From NCBI RefSeq assembly GCF_020497125.1, contig NC_059081.1:62392768-62456767 (forward strand): DNA of 64,000 nucleotides, in the 5' to 3' direction. Every line of letters starts with the position of its first letter. Position 1 is the stretch's first letter. Made by a program: the position numbers and the translations under genes. Origin of the DNA: Mauremys mutica (lineage: Eukaryota > Chordata > Testudines > Geoemydidae). A model generated the notes under the pieces. That model ran no database searches. It was given only the letters and a program-made list of their open reading frames with translations, and was not told the origin of the DNA. Below are positions 36,622 through 51,652 of the stretch, in pieces.

Positions 36622-39600
36622 AAATATCAGGAACATTACATCTAGTCTTGTTCTTGAAAATATCAGTATGTCTTGTGAGCATTTTTTAGCCCTTTGTTTG
36701 AAGGGTTTTTAACATAAAACCCTAAAAACAGTCCTAAACAGAGATTAAAAATAAAAACCCTTGAAGTCTAAATGAAAATCACTTCCTCTCTGTTTTCTTG
36801 ATAATTAATGTCATAATTCTACTGGTTCTGTATGTTTACATTGTCTTCTGGGGGAAAAAAAACCCCTACACTTCTTTAGGCTAACTTTATGCATCACGTA
36901 GTAGCAACTAAAGAAACAATCCCAATTCTCCCCTCTCTTCCTCTTTGGGTTGGTTCAACATCTGCAGATCTTTTCTTGTGGTGCACGTCATTTCAAATGA
37001 CTGGAACATCATCCGCAAAGATAAGCGCACTATCTGGGTGTGTTGGTGCCAAAGAGCTGTTCTGGCTGCAGAGACATAGCCAGGACCAATGTAAATGTTA
37101 GCTAGGCTACAGCCATGCTAGTGTCAGGAGGTTTTATGACCACATGATTCAAAGTTGTAGTGTAACTAGCCAGTACATCAGACCCTGTGATTCAGAGTTG
37201 TCTAGCACCAGAAATCTGTGGAGAGAACCTGAATCGTGGGGTGTGTGGAAATTCTGTTCATGGATGTTCTGGGCCGTTGGTTATGTTAACTGTAAAGTGA
37301 GGTCCTAGAGGTGTCTTACCATGCAGAAAACTAGCTTTGATTTCCCAGCCATGGCTACTCTTATGGAGGTGGAAGTACTGGGAAAGGAGTGTTTGCATCA
37401 AAATGGATGGAGGCCTGAACCTTAAAGATTCAGAATGGGGTAGAGAAGATTGGAGGTAGGGATGAGGTGGTGTGATTGGCCTCTCAATTGTCCAACAGAC
37501 AATAAGTGGAGATGGTGGAGAGGCATTCGTTCATAGAAATGGGATGGTAGAAGTTACTTGAACAAAATGGCAACATAGAAAGCATCATTCTGAAAGGGAT
37601 CTCCTTAACTAGTTGACCAAAGAGAGCTCTGAAACAGGCTTGAGTGCAGCATTCAGGTCAACAGCATAGAATGCTCAAAGAGCATTTATTGCTTTACCTG
37701 AAAAAAGCATCAGTGTTCCTTGGTGTTCTACATAGCCCCCAGTTCCAGGGGGCTGGAAGAGGGAGTTCAGCATGGTAGATTTAGTGCTAGGAAAGCACTT
37801 GCATGACTTACAGTCAAACAATGCAAAAGCTCACTGTGTATGTATAAAACATTACTTTAAAAATTCTTCCCTTGCTTCTTTCTGAACTGATCTTTGGTAT
37901 TAGTCTGTGGCTGCTGCCTCATTCTCAGTTTATAGGATCATTTGCTGTAAAAGAAAGGACTTAAATAGCAGCTGTTATGCATTTGCTTCTAGAGAAGCAG
38001 TGTATAACACTTTCGATTTTACTCTCATTACTGGATATAGGAGCCAATTTAAAGGCTTGAGCTAGTCTTTTAAAAACACTTTGTAACTGACTCTCTCTCA
38101 CACAGGACTCTGTCCAGTTGAAGGATTTGTGGAAGAAAATTTGCCATCACAATAGTGGGATGGAATTTCAGGACCACCGCTATTGGCTGCGGACACATCC
38201 CAACTGCATTGTGGGAAAGGAACTAGTCAACTGGCTCATCAGAAATGGGCACATTACCACAAGGTATTCTTGATATTTAAAAATGCTTAAATTAAACCCA
38301 TCTTCCATTGCACTCAATTGTAGGTGTTGGTTGGTGTGTGTATCAGTGGATGGAGAGGAGAAAGAGGAAATGAGACTCTAATCTCCTCCTTTCCTCTGAA
38401 CAAGGTAAAGAATGTCTTTAACTCATTTGCCAATTCTGACAGCACATAACCTAATGAAGGGGTAAGTAGAATCAGAAGCTAGGGCAGACGACTAGCCCAA
38501 GGGAATGGAGTTTCCCAGTGAGAGGGAAAGGTAGTTGGGGTGTGGGGAGGGGGCAGAATGGGAGTAGCAGACTGACGTGGGCAGAGGGGATAGTGAGAGA
38601 ATGGTAATCACTAAAACTGGCACTACACTATAGTTAAGAATGTCACTGTTCTTGGAACACTGTGCTTTGTTTGTTTCATAAGTGCTGATCAGCTCATTCT
38701 TAAAGGGTTCCTAATGTTGGTTGAATTAAGCCATGCCTTTTGGGTAGATGCCTTAGTGATAGTCTCCGCTTTTAAGTAATGTAACCTCCGTAAACAAAAG
38801 ATCAGATCAGCTGTGCTGCATGGATATTGCAGTTGTGTTTCTTAGCTGCACGAACACAGCCTTGCTGCTATAGCTGGCTGGCCTGGGGGTGGGGTTCAGG
38901 ACCCCCCTAACTATATTTGTAGGCTTTGCATGTTCCCAGGAACTAGGGATAACTGGGTCTGCAATGTGACAGCTTACCATCCCCGTATAGCACTATACAT
39001 TTGCCTTGCAGTGCTGAGGGCTTGTAAAGGATTATCTCCGTCTTGCTGAGTTAAGAGGGGCAGGAATCAAAATGATTCAAGCCTGCACAGCATGGGCCTG
39101 AGTCTTCAGCGGTGCTGAGTACCTACAGCAAGGAGTTAGGGGTGATCAGCAGCTCCAAAAAGTCAACAGCCAAACATGTAGGGAACGCTTGCATTCCTGG
39201 CTCTAGTCATGTATTCAATCCACTGCCTCACCAAATTGTCTCTAAGTACCTTTTCTCGAAGAAATAGTGAAAAATAAAGGAGAGCTAAATTACATGGTGT
39301 CTAGTCAAGCTTTTTTGGGTAAAAGTCTGTACTGTAAACCATACACACTTATAACCAGACTCTTAATACTCGCCTGTCTTGTATTCTGCCCTTAGAGCTC
39401 AAGCCATCGCAATAGGACAAGCACTGGTAGATGGACGCTGGCTGGATTGTGTCAGTCACCATGATCAAATTTTTAGAGATGAATATGCTCTGTACAGACC
39501 ACTACAGGTACAGAAACCTCTTTTCTAGCTGCCATTGGAATGGCGACTCAGTTGTGGCTGGGGAGCTGTTGTCAATCTCTCCTTCCTCTGTACGCTCTGC

Positions 39601-42600
39601 TAGCTCCTAGGTTTCAAGAGATCTAGGCCTAGCTTGAGTCTTGCCTCACGTTCTCTGTACTCTTGGTGCTGTCCCTATGCCGGGTGGGTCTGTCCTGTTT
39701 TGTGAGTGTGTGGAAATATTCTTAATCTCATTAATCCACTAATGTAAACTAATTGAGTTAAGGTCATAGAGAAAACTAGGTCAGGCAAGGAAACTGTGAT
39801 GCTTCCTCTGCGAGGAGAAAGGGTGGCCACACCTATATTAAGTTAAAAAGGAGGAGGGATTCTGAAATCTCTGACTGCATCAACAAAAGTCTAAAATCAC
39901 AATGGTAAGCACATTCCAGTGTGGCTTCTGAATAGCATAGCCAGTATTCCGAACAGCTGTCACACTCTAGGAGTAGATATCACTTGTGATAAAGTGTGTA
40001 GCTTTACCCGGAATGGGCCATTGTCTCTTTGAACAATGACATCTTTGACAAGGTCTTCATAAAGACTTAAAAAATACAGCATCATTCCAACTCTTAGACA
40101 ATGTTTTGGGAAATGAATTACTTAATTCCTGGTCAAAAGAAGTTGATGGGTTTAGGAAGAGATTGAATTCCCTAATTCACTTATTGTTGCCAGTAAAGTA
40201 TCTGGAGACTTTGCATAAAGGGTTTCGCCACCCTGATTATATAAATGGTCTCTTTATTCTGAGCCTAAATTGCAGTGTGGAGAAAGAGAAAGTCAGGGCC
40301 CCAGAAAAGGAGAGGTTTGTCAGTGACTGAAGATGCTGTCTGGGCTCTGGCATGGTCCTGCTTGAGATATGCTGAGGGGTAAGATCTGCCAATACCATTA
40401 GTTATTGTCTTAATTAATGCAATGACGTCTAACATTCAAGAAATAGAAAGTTTTAAGTTATAGTTGGTTGTATATAGTGTGAAATTCATGATTAACTCAT
40501 GATTTACTGGTCATGCTCTTGTATGATCTCTGATCCTGTAGTGTGTAAAGTCAGTAGGAAGTCGCATCTGACTCATATCTTGTCTATTTTTGTATAAATT
40601 GGGAGTAACTCCATTGAATTCAGTGGAGTTAAAGTGATGTCAGTGAATTTGTATTGCAGCAATTGCATTAGTTTCACAGGAGGGAATTCTATCTAGAACT
40701 GCAATTCCTTTGGTGAAAAAAAAATATGCCATCTGGTGGGGGTAGATTGGAGTTGCTGTGGGCTCTCTGGGATTCCCTGCTATCAGATCCCAAGGCTTTG
40801 CTTCACAATAGTTTCTCTCTTGATTTAGAGGGTCGAACCTGGCTTTCGCTGAATCGGTTTTTGACTGACTCTATTAGCTCCCCATCACTTGATAATTTTC
40901 AGTCACAGAATTGCTCAAGGGGCTAAAAGTGCATGCCCGTCTCCCAGATCAGCATGGTCAGCTTATGGGGGCAAAGGATAGACTTTGGCAAACCCCTGTG
41001 CTCTAGTCCTAGCACTCAAATCTGTGCAGGCTCTTAACGTGTTGTGTGGGGCAAATAGAAAACTTGCAAGTCTTTCATTTGCCTTACTCAAACATGATTG
41101 ACTTGTGAGTGTGGGGTGAGATGCATGGGGGAAGAAGCAAAGACTGATGGCAGAGTAAAGAGGTACTCGCTTCCTGTCCTAAACAGTTGCTGCCTCCCCT
41201 CAAGTGGTGGGTGGTTGAGGGATAAGTTGATCCCACTGTATGCATACATTTACTTTTGTGAAGTGCTTCAGGCTGCAAGACACAATAGAAATGTAAGCTG
41301 TTGCTGTTTTGATCAGTGCATAATAGTGCCTTTCTAAAGCAGCTTAACATCCCAGTAGGGCTGAAGAATAAATTTACTTTCTCTTTTCCTGATCTCCCAG
41401 AGCACAGAGTTCTCAGAAACCCCCTCTCCAGACAGTGATTCGGTGAACTCCGTGGAGGGGCACTCCGAGCCATCCTGGTTCAAAGACATCAAGTTTGATG
41501 ACAGTGACACGGAACAGATTGCTGACGAAGGGGAGGATAACTTGGCCAGTGAGTTTCAACTGACTCTTCCATCTTCACATGACAAATTAGCATAACTCTT
41601 TGTGTGTGCGTGTAATGGAAGTGAATGTCCTGCTTTGCTGGTAGTAGCTGTAAGGTTCCAAGTAAACTAAAACCTCACTAGTCCTCCTGTTTCTTGTGGT
41701 AGATACAGTATTTTCTAATCAGTTTGCAAGACTTGATGTTTCTAAATTAGTATAAACTCTCTGGATTACAGTAGCAGACAGGCTAGATTGGGATATCAAG
41801 ACAGACACTGTCCTAATGTTCACTTGGGTTTTAAAATATATCTATAGAACTTCTATCCAACACTTAATCTTATCTTGAAGTGTACATATTTAAGACCTGA
41901 AAATACTGTTTCCCTTTAGTATTGTACACTGGGCTTTATGTATTAAAGACAATTTTTCTCCTCTCCAATACTCTCATGATACCCATTTGAACCCCTTTCC
42001 TCCCTGTATCTTCCCCCTTACCCAACATTAAAAGACTCCGCCAGCCCTAGCAAGCGCACATCAGTCAGCAGCTTCCAGTCCGCAATGGACAGTGACTCAG
42101 CCGCTTCCATCAACCTGAACGTGGAGCTGGACAACGTGAACTTCCATATCAAGAAGCACTCCAAGTACCCACATGTGCCCCCTCACCCTGCCGACCAAAA
42201 AGGTATGAGGTAGTCACCAGCTGGAGTTGCACATGATGGAGAGCGGTGCCCTGACACTGATGTGTTTAGACACTACTACCTGTAGCTGTCTTGTTGATGG
42301 GTGTGTATATGTAAGAGATCTTTTTAGTTAGCCCGCTGCATACTTCCTCCTGACACTATTACCTTTGTCAGGGTGCTCAGAATAAACCAACTATGCCACC
42401 TTCTCTGAAGAGTGTGCAACTTCTTGTGTGGTTTTTCTCTTTGCAGTCGGAGGATACAATGATTCCTCCTCTCTCCTTTCACAGCATGGCAGTTCCAGGC
42501 ATATTGTCTTGTTCAGCTAACTGGGATAACATCCTAAGTGTGTGTTCCAAGAAGATTCCCATCTATCCAATTTAAGATCTGATTATTTTAAACAACAACA

Positions 42601-45600
42601 ACAAAAACAGTGGCAATCTCTTTTTTTTAAATTCTCCATTAGTGATGAATTTAAATTCTCCACCTCTTTTCATCAGTTTACCACTGTTGGACCAATTATC
42701 CTTTTATAAAATGCATTGATTAACAAATCTAATCGTCAAGTTGCTGAGTAACTTTTAAATCTCTTCTATAAATGAATGCTAAATTGGAATGTGAAAAGGC
42801 AAGTGAAATCTATTTGAAAATATCCCTTATTCTCCCATTCTGTTATAGTATATTGTGAACCAGACTATGGCGGACTGAAACAAAAACTGGCCCACTGTTT
42901 TTGTTTGAAAATAATGGTGGTGCTCCTTTAAATGCTGGGGTGACTCTTTATTTCTGTTTTCCCTTCCCTTACCTGCAGCTTCAACCGCTTTGCAGATTCC
43001 TATCCTTAGTTTCTTCGAATGGGCATTTAAAAGTCTTTGATTATGGAGTCTGTCCACAGTTCTTGTAAGGTTCACTAGCAGAGTAGAGCATCTTTAATTG
43101 GGATGTTCCTAATGAGTGCATCCCTCAGTTGTCAGGGTAAATACAACAGAAAAGTTTCTGTTGGGGTGAATTAGGACAGAAGAGCTTGAGTTGGACAGAG
43201 AATACTGGAAGCTTCAGCCTAAAATGAGTTTGAGGGGGCAACTGTTAGCAACCAAAAAATGAAAAAGCCCCTTTAGCAGTGGGAAGGGTGAAAAATAGTG
43301 TGTGTTAATCTTAAATTCCAGTATCTACGACCGGCACTGCCAGTACCTGCTAAAGCCTGTCCAGAAGGAAAGGAAAATGTGTATTGTAAAAATGAAAGTG
43401 CAGAAGGCGCTTTCAAAAGCTGAGTGCCTTATATTAGATAATAGCTTAGTTTTGCCGGATGTTATGACCCCACCTTCTTCCCCTCAAAAGATTATCAGCC
43501 ACGTCCGTTGACTTCACTGACCATTATGGGCACAGCTTACTATCTGGTTCCTAATTTAAGGCATTTAAGCTTGAAAATGTTGTCCACTGTACCTTCTTCA
43601 GTGTATTCAAGCTAGATATTTGAGAGCAAGTGCACACAACTGGAATCAAAGATAAGCCATCTAATTCACGGTATACAGTACCTGGAGCAGTCAGGAATAA
43701 ACCTAAAAGGAAAGAGTGTTCCCACCGCAGAGCTCTGAGATCTTGGAAATTGCTGATGCAGATGTTTCTCATCTCTCCTTTCCTTGCTTTCCACTTCTGA
43801 AAAAAAAAGTGTGCACAGAACAGTGTGGGCTAGATTATCTTCAATTCTCTGGAAGCTGTATCTTTATGTTCCTGTCATGCTGATGAATATCACATTTGTC
43901 ATTATCTACCCATTATAAACTGATAGGAAAATGTGATCCTGGGTGGTCTGTGGGATTTTTATTTCCATTGGTATTATTTTTTTTGCATAGTCCTAAATTT
44001 TGTGTGTGTTAGACTCATAGACTTTAAGGTCAGAAGGGCCCTTCATGTCATCTAGTCTGACCTATTGCATGTTGTAGGTCACAGAACCTCACCCACTCAC
44101 TCCTATATAATATAATAGGTATATCTCCTAGAACTGGAAGAGACTCGAAAGGTCATCGAGTCCAGCCCTCTGCCTTCACTAGCAGGACCAAGTACTGATT
44201 TTTGCCCCAGCTCCCTAAGTGGCCCCCTCAAGGATTGAACTCACAACCCTGGGTTTAGCAGGCCAATGCTCAAACCACTGAGCTATTCCTCCCTCCCCAC
44301 ATCACATAATAGGCCCATAACCTCTGGCTGAGTTACTGAAGTCCTCAAGTCATGGTTTAAAGACTTTGTTACAGAGAATCCACACTTATGACTAATGTAA
44401 ACCTGCAAGGGACCCATGCCCCATGCTGCAGAGGAAGGCAAAAAAAAATGTCAGGGTCTCTTCCAATCTGAGAGAACTTTACTGTGGAAGTAGATTCTGC
44501 TGTGTTGTAGCCTCAGCATGTTACTCTTCAATAGAGTTGTGAAGTTTGACCAAAGCAGATAAGCCAGGCACGCTAGTTGGGGAGGAAGGAGGGAGGGAGC
44601 CCAAGAACAACATCCAGGATTACGGAATTATTAAAGACATCACTTGCCAAATCAGCCGTTTATCTGCTTTCCAAGGACAGGAATTAGTGGGTTGATAGAA
44701 ATCTGCAATGGGTTGTGGGCAGAGTTAGCATTACCGCTGGAATGAAATCTGTAGGGGGAATCTAAACTGGGAGGAGCTGGGACACTTGCGGAATTAGAAA
44801 AGGTGGGCTGGAAACAACAAAATGAGACTCAAAGTGGAAGTTAATATACCTGGGGGGGAAATAATTCAAAAGATCCTTTTATTAAGAGGGAGAAACCTGG
44901 AATTCAGTAAATCTGAACGAAACTCACTATTGTAAGTCTATATGGCTGTGCAAGTCTGTATGGCTATGGTTGAGTCTCATTTATACCTGTGAGTCCCCTC
45001 CTAAGTGCAAGGAAGCAGGCTGCAGTTTGGCTTAAAGGACGGTAAGCCTGGTTACAGGCAGTACAAAAGAAATCAGTGTAGTTTTGGGCTGTTTTAGGCA
45101 AGCATTGCATGATGAAGGGGAATTTAATGGCGCTCCTCTGTGTCTGGAACTTGTGTAACCAAATCTGGAATTTTCCATTAATTTCTGGTGTAAGTAAATT
45201 TATATCCAGGCAATTTTATACCAATATAAAAGTGAGAGTAATTTCACTAAGATGGTGGAATTATCACGAGGTTGATCAGAATCAGGCTCCGTGCGTACAG
45301 CATTGTTTAACTAGGAGTAGATAGCCTACAACATTTGAAGCCAGTAATTGTGTGACTCTATCTACACACTTATAGTTCCTGTCCTGTAGTGTGAGAACCT
45401 CTAGGGGAGGCTGTGGGATAAAGTGGAAAGGGAAACACTTAAATGTTTTAGACAAGAAACCCTTCCTGACACTCACGCGAGACTGTGAAAGTCTCAAAGG
45501 GGACTGGAGAATGGAGTGTTGGTCCTATTGTTCCAGGCTTCTAAAACTAGGCTGGTCAAGACATGAGAAACGGTACTGTATTTTCAGGGGAATTAAATGG

Positions 45601-48600
45601 ATGATCTCTAAAACATGAATGATGACAAAAGGAAAGTGCTAAAATAGAAGAGGTCAAATGTGTGTACTGCCACCTCATGTTTATAGCTCACTTGTAAGTA
45701 AATCTTGCTTGGTGGCTGTTCTGCCAAAATAATCTTCCTAAGGAATTAATGAGCTAATTTGGAAATTTTCTGAAGTATCCCCGCACAGACAAATCTTTAA
45801 CAGCTAATAGATGCTGGATGCAGTCTACTGTGACATTGCCTTATGAAAATGATGGGAATTAGTCTGGCTTTGTTTTAGTCAGGATCTTCTGTTATCTTGC
45901 ATGGTAGTGAGTGTGTTCCTTACTGTGAGAAAATTTGCAGAACTGGTGGTGACACACCCTCCTACACCAGGAAGTAATTTGGCGGTTTGTTCACACAATC
46001 TACCTCCCCTTTCCCCATGATTGTGACTTATAAAGTAGGGACAAAGCATCAGTTCGAAGTAGTATGTAATCAATTCTGCAATATAAAGTTACTTATGACT
46101 GGTGGAAATTGCAGGGTGTATACTGCAGAGGACAGCTGTAGAGCAATAGTCTATAATGTACTAGAAACCACCTGGTATTCTAATTGTTGCAGTGCCCAGT
46201 ATAGGGACTTGTCTTTGTGAGGGTATTAAAGACTCAGTAATATCAGACACTTCCATGAAACTAAATTCCAGTACGATAACCTTGGAGTCAAATTTCATTC
46301 ACTTCTAGGGTGTGCAGCCCAAATGCTGCAGCAGGTTGTTAATTTATAAGGCAGAAAGTGAAACTGATGATGATCAAGTTCATTTTTGTTTATGTTCGCT
46401 TCTTGTGTTCACCGAATGAAATACCCGCTCAATGGTTAAAAATGAACTAGTGTTACAACAGGCAAACTTTTTTTACATTGTTTAAAATGGGGGGTATTTT
46501 GAGACTTCACCTTGTAGATGCTATGTCAGTTTTTGACATTTCTCTCTTCAGATTCTCTTCAATACAGAGCAGTTTTCACATTTGTGTAGTTAGACGTAAA
46601 AGGGATACAATTGCAGTGGAACAGGGGAAAGGAGGGTTGTCAGTCCATAATAAAAAGGTGTCTTGTGGCTTTTTTCTGTTTTTAACCAAAGCTTTTGTAG
46701 AACTATTCGAAGTCTAATGTCCCCAGGTGTCTTGGTCAGGGTATGGTGAGTGAGGGCAAACCCAGGCTTGCCTGTCTGGGGGCCCATCACCACCAAAGGA
46801 AAATGGCATATATTCAGTTTGCTAATGCAGGATGATTTTAAGACATTTTAAATTGCTATTAGTGATCTATAGTGATTACAGTAGCAATGAAGAAAAGCTG
46901 TCTCTCTCCTCCTGATCTCACTTCATCCTTCCTAATGGCCATGGCTGTTGTGATTGGTTTTAACTCTTTCCACCCCTTTTCAAGTGTGAATTACTGAAGT
47001 TGTTGAATAGTTTCTTAGGTTGAAAACCACTGGTCTAGAGTAATAATAATAATGGGGGAGGGAGGGTATTTACAACACTAGCAGCTAGGAAACTACCAGA
47101 CAAAAATGCAACTTACGTTGACCATGTCCCTCTTTAATGTTTTACTTGTGTTGTCATTCATGAGGGCATAGTTCTGAGATTTCTGCTGCTTTATCAGTTG
47201 TCTTATTTAGCTCTGTACTTTTCTCTGCCTTGGAAGTGTGCACTCATCACAGTCCTCCCAGAGCAAAACACTTCTTGTCTTGAAGTGTTAAGATTTTTTT
47301 GCGGAGGAGGGAAGTGTGGTGGTCATGTTGGGGGTGCTTATGTGGGACTTAGGGTCATTGGGTGCTACTTTTCCCCTCTAAACAGCATTGCTGGTTTTTG
47401 GTTTTGTGAAAGCTGGATATAGTTACTAACTTGACATGTGATGGTTACAACTGGTCGATAAATATTTCCTGGAAAACTTTTATTTTTATTTTTATATATT
47501 TATTTATTTTGGCAAACAAGTTGACAAGTAATTACAAATACGGTATCTATCTTGTATTACACAACACGCATGCATGTATTATACACCAAGGGTGACCAAA
47601 CTTGCTGACCCACAGAGCCACATATGACAATCTTCAGATGTTTGAGAGCTGGTGCGACCCGGAGCCCCGAGGACACCCCCGCCCTGCTGCCAGAGGTGAC
47701 GTGTGAGGGGAGGCACATGGGGTCACATGCCCGCCCCTCCCCTTCCATTTTTGCTAGGGTTTGCTGGCCTCACTCAGTCATGTGTTGCCGGGCCTTCTCC
47801 CTGCACAGCAGCTGCTGGACCCAGCAAACTGGGAGCTGCAGCTGTGAGCAGAGGCAGCAGCAAACAACTGGGAGCAGCAGGGAGAGCTGCTGCTTTTGCT
47901 GCTGCCTCTCCACGCCCTGCTAAGGCAGCCACCATCCCTGCAGCTTCCAGCTGTTTGCTGTTGCCCGCCCATGCGGTGCTAACATCTGGGACCTGCAAGG
48001 AGGGGCCACAGAGGGTAAGAGGGGAGTGTGCCAGGAGGGTAATAATTCAAGCTACTGAGGGGGTGGGGGGGAGCTGAACCTTTAAATTGTGCTCCCCCAC
48101 TTTCAGCAGGCACCAGTCACCTGTGGCAGAAGCCTCTAGCCCCACCATCCCGCTACAGGGCAGAAGCCCCAAGCTCCTTATCCCCCAGTTTGGGAGGCGG
48201 AGAATGGGGGTGGAGGTTCCGCGAGCCACACTTTAACTGTAAAAAAGCCATCTGCTGCTCACGAGCCACAGTTTGGTCACCCCTGTTATATTTATATATA
48301 CACACACCCGCCACTTCATAATATGCATGTACCTGTATGTGAACTGATAAATGTCTTTATACATACTGTGTGCTGCGCACACATTTTTGACTATCCCCTT
48401 TTCTTCTCTCCATTTTGACCATAATCCATTTTAAGTATGGCATAAATGTCCCCCCTCTAGCTCTTAAGGAAAGCATGTTGCATGTGTCTTTCTTTGATGG
48501 AGAAGAGTCATGGAACCAGGTGGCTCTTTCCCTCCTATGAGAGAGCTAGTTGTTCATAAAGGGCCTGTTAGCTGCAGCTGAGAACAAAGTTAAGGTTATA

Positions 48601-51600
48601 CATGGGGGCGGGAACACCTTCGGTTTTAGTGTGCCTTAAAAAAAATTAAGAGCCCTACTTCCTCATTGTGTTTGGGTACCTCCACAGTCTCTCTCAAGTA
48701 AAGACTTAATACATTCCAGGTGTAGCTGTAGAGGGGAAACTAGCCACATGTAACTTGGGAAGGGAGATTCCCCCCCCCCCAACACTTTTTTATTTTGTAT
48801 AATCTCCCTGTTAGGTTGGTTGCTGAACAATTTTAAGCAGTATTGTGCTGTCATTTTGGAGCCTTGACAGAACAAGCATGAGAGGATATTCTTGTCTTGA
48901 CCGCTCATCAGGTTGTTGCTACAGCAATGACTAGATGTTGAAATGAGTAATATTTTTCTCTTATGGTGTGGGTGTGTACATAATATAATTATACTGGCAT
49001 GCCAGCATAACCTGTCATTTTTCTGTCTCCTCCCATCTCCATCTGCTCTCTCCTTTTCAGAGTACTTGAATCCTGACAACGGAGGGCAACAGATGATCTC
49101 AATAAGTGACGCTTTCATCAAGGGTAAGATGAATGGAAATGCTTTTTTCTAGTGAGTGGGTAATGTAGTTATGAAAGCTTCTATTGATGTTAGAGCTGGG
49201 CTAAACATTGGCTTGTTAAAGTAATTCTAAGGGCACTTAGCGAGAAACCCTTGTGTAACTTTCTCCTCTTACTTGGTTCACTTTCAGATTGAACTCAGGC
49301 TTGTCAAATTCTTTGTATTTAAATGCCCTTGAAAAGAAGCTTCCTTCATTACACATTAACTGGCCGTGTTTAGCATTTTATTAGCACTTATCCATCTGTA
49401 AAACGTTCCTGCATATGAGATTAGTTTTTTTTTTTTTTCTGGGCTCCATCAGGTGTTTAACTCTCCTACCTGCTTATTTCCTGTACATTTGTGTGTGTGC
49501 CTAACGCGTCTGTGCCACCGATATCTCAAAACTAATCTCTGAGGTCATTGTAGCACAACTTCTCTTGTCACTTCTGTTGAAAGGCAAGTCTTATTGGACA
49601 CAGTTGTAAGTTTGAGACCCTTTTAGATGGGATGCTTTTGCCTGGGCTCTATGATTAGGAAGCAGGCTATATATTTCTGGGTATTAAGGCATGCAATTTA
49701 TTGACAAATATTCAGTCTCAGGTGCAAAGCATCTGAAAGAGGAAAATACCTTTTTATTTTTTCCACAGGCATTGTTCTTAGTCACGTACTCATATAGCGT
49801 TTGTTGTTGTTGTTCCTATGCAGACTACTTAAAATATGCTAATCATGGCCTGTAACTGTATTGAGTTGTTGTCGAAAAGATGACCATTCCCCTTACAGCA
49901 TAAACTGTGGAGATTTAAATTTGAATGCAGAACGTGCACTAGTGGCACAAATTTAAATATTAATTTTATAGTCAGCATATTGACGACAGTGAAGCTTCTA
50001 ATATTGCTCTTTGATACAGTAGTGCCAGGGGGCAATCAAATTTAATCACTAAAATGACAACAAAATTTACTTTGGGCAGGGGGAAAGCTGCATAAAGAAA
50101 ATCATAGCGGCTTTGGAAGATTAGGACAATTAGTGCAACACACAGGGCTTGCCTGTGCTTAAACTACACTGTTAACTATACCAGTATATTTAAAGCGGCA
50201 CTCCTTCTCCCTCCCCCCATGTGGATGCAGTTATAGTTTATTTTGCTTCCCAAAACATGCTATCGATCTAACGACATCTACATTAAAGCTTATACTGCTA
50301 TAACTATACTGTTAAAAAGAATTGCACCCCCAGCTGAGTGACACCGGCATTGTACACTTGAGTTACACTGTTTTTTCCAGTGAGACCAGGCCTCAGTGGA
50401 ATGACCCATTTTACTTATATTTTATCAAATAAAAAAACTGAAGGACAAGTTAAGATTTTTGGCATTTCATTTTGGGGGAAACTCATTAAAATATTAAAAG
50501 TTAAAGGCTAGCTATTAGTTACAACCTGAAGAAATAAAAGGACAGATTTAAAAAACAAAACTACAACTCCTAAGAATTACTACTGCTTTGGAATTGTATT
50601 GTTCGAAGGGAAAAATAAGAATCCCACACAAAGGCAAAAGCAAAATGGACTGAAAAGTTAGCAAGCTCAAGCTGAATTGTCAGCTGTTCCCTTCATGTAT
50701 TTTAAAGAGATCTTTAAAAACCATGGCTCTTATCATATGTACCAAAATAGCTTGTTGTTGTTTTTGGTCTTATACAAGGTAACCAACCTAGTAGATTGTG
50801 CCTCATATGGCTAATATTTTTATTACATACAGTTCTATGACTCTGGGCCTGACTGACCTCTGTTACTCCAGTTCAGTGGAGTCTTACTCTTATAAAACTG
50901 GAATAACCGTGGTGAATCTGGCCCTCTGATTAGACTACTAGCTAAACTGTGAGACTTTGGTCTCTGAACTAACACTACTCAATAGAACTTATTGTGACTT
51001 CCGTTGACAAAGATTGGACTGCTCTAAGAGTACTCACTCAGTTATGTTGGGAAAGCAAGGTATAATATTATGACCAACAATCCTATTCAGTAGGATTTTT
51101 ATCTCAAGTGAATGGCCCTAGCTTTGGTGGGTTAAATCTCCACTGTCTTAAGATCTTGTATTTTTATTGTGCAATTGCCTACTCAATTTCTAAGAGTCTG
51201 GGTTAGCCAAGAGATGCATTTCCATTGGCCTTGAGTGGATACATTTATATTATATTTATATTAAAACAAACATTAAAATAAGTTGAATGTGTTCGTATGT
51301 GCATGACCTTTTTGCTAACTCCACTACCTGAGTGGAATAACTAGATGCTGTTTTAGTGCTACTTTTGGATATAAGGCTTCCAAAACAATAGCTTTTTGCC
51401 AATGAAACCATACAAAATTAGACTGTTCTAATTTTAAAAGGTCTTAAGTATAAGGTTATGTATCTGGGGATTCAGATTACTACCTATTTTAGGTAACATG
51501 AGGATATAGTTGGCCATACATATACTTCTACCTCGATATAACACTGTCCTCGGGAGCCAAAAAATCTTACCGCGTTTTAGGTGAAACCGTGTTATATCGA

Positions 51601-51621
51601 ACTTGCTTTGATCCACCGGAG

Positions 51622-51652
<31 letters not shown>

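Larger units (their letters stand above)
42203..49060 (+). other. PIKFYVE intron 12
   Basis: Holds a CR1 split by a SINE (44012-44470) and a large hAT MITE (47587-48285). The rest, including 42400-43950 and 44500-47500, has no recognised element. Confidence 0.8.

Noticed and set aside
36439..36712. Frames encoding (His-Thr)n and (Cys-Val)n
   Set aside because: Pure products of the TG/AC microsatellite.
47624..48077. Ala/Ser-rich frames on both strands
   Set aside because: They lie inside the GC-rich interior of a hAT MITE and have no homology or splice context.
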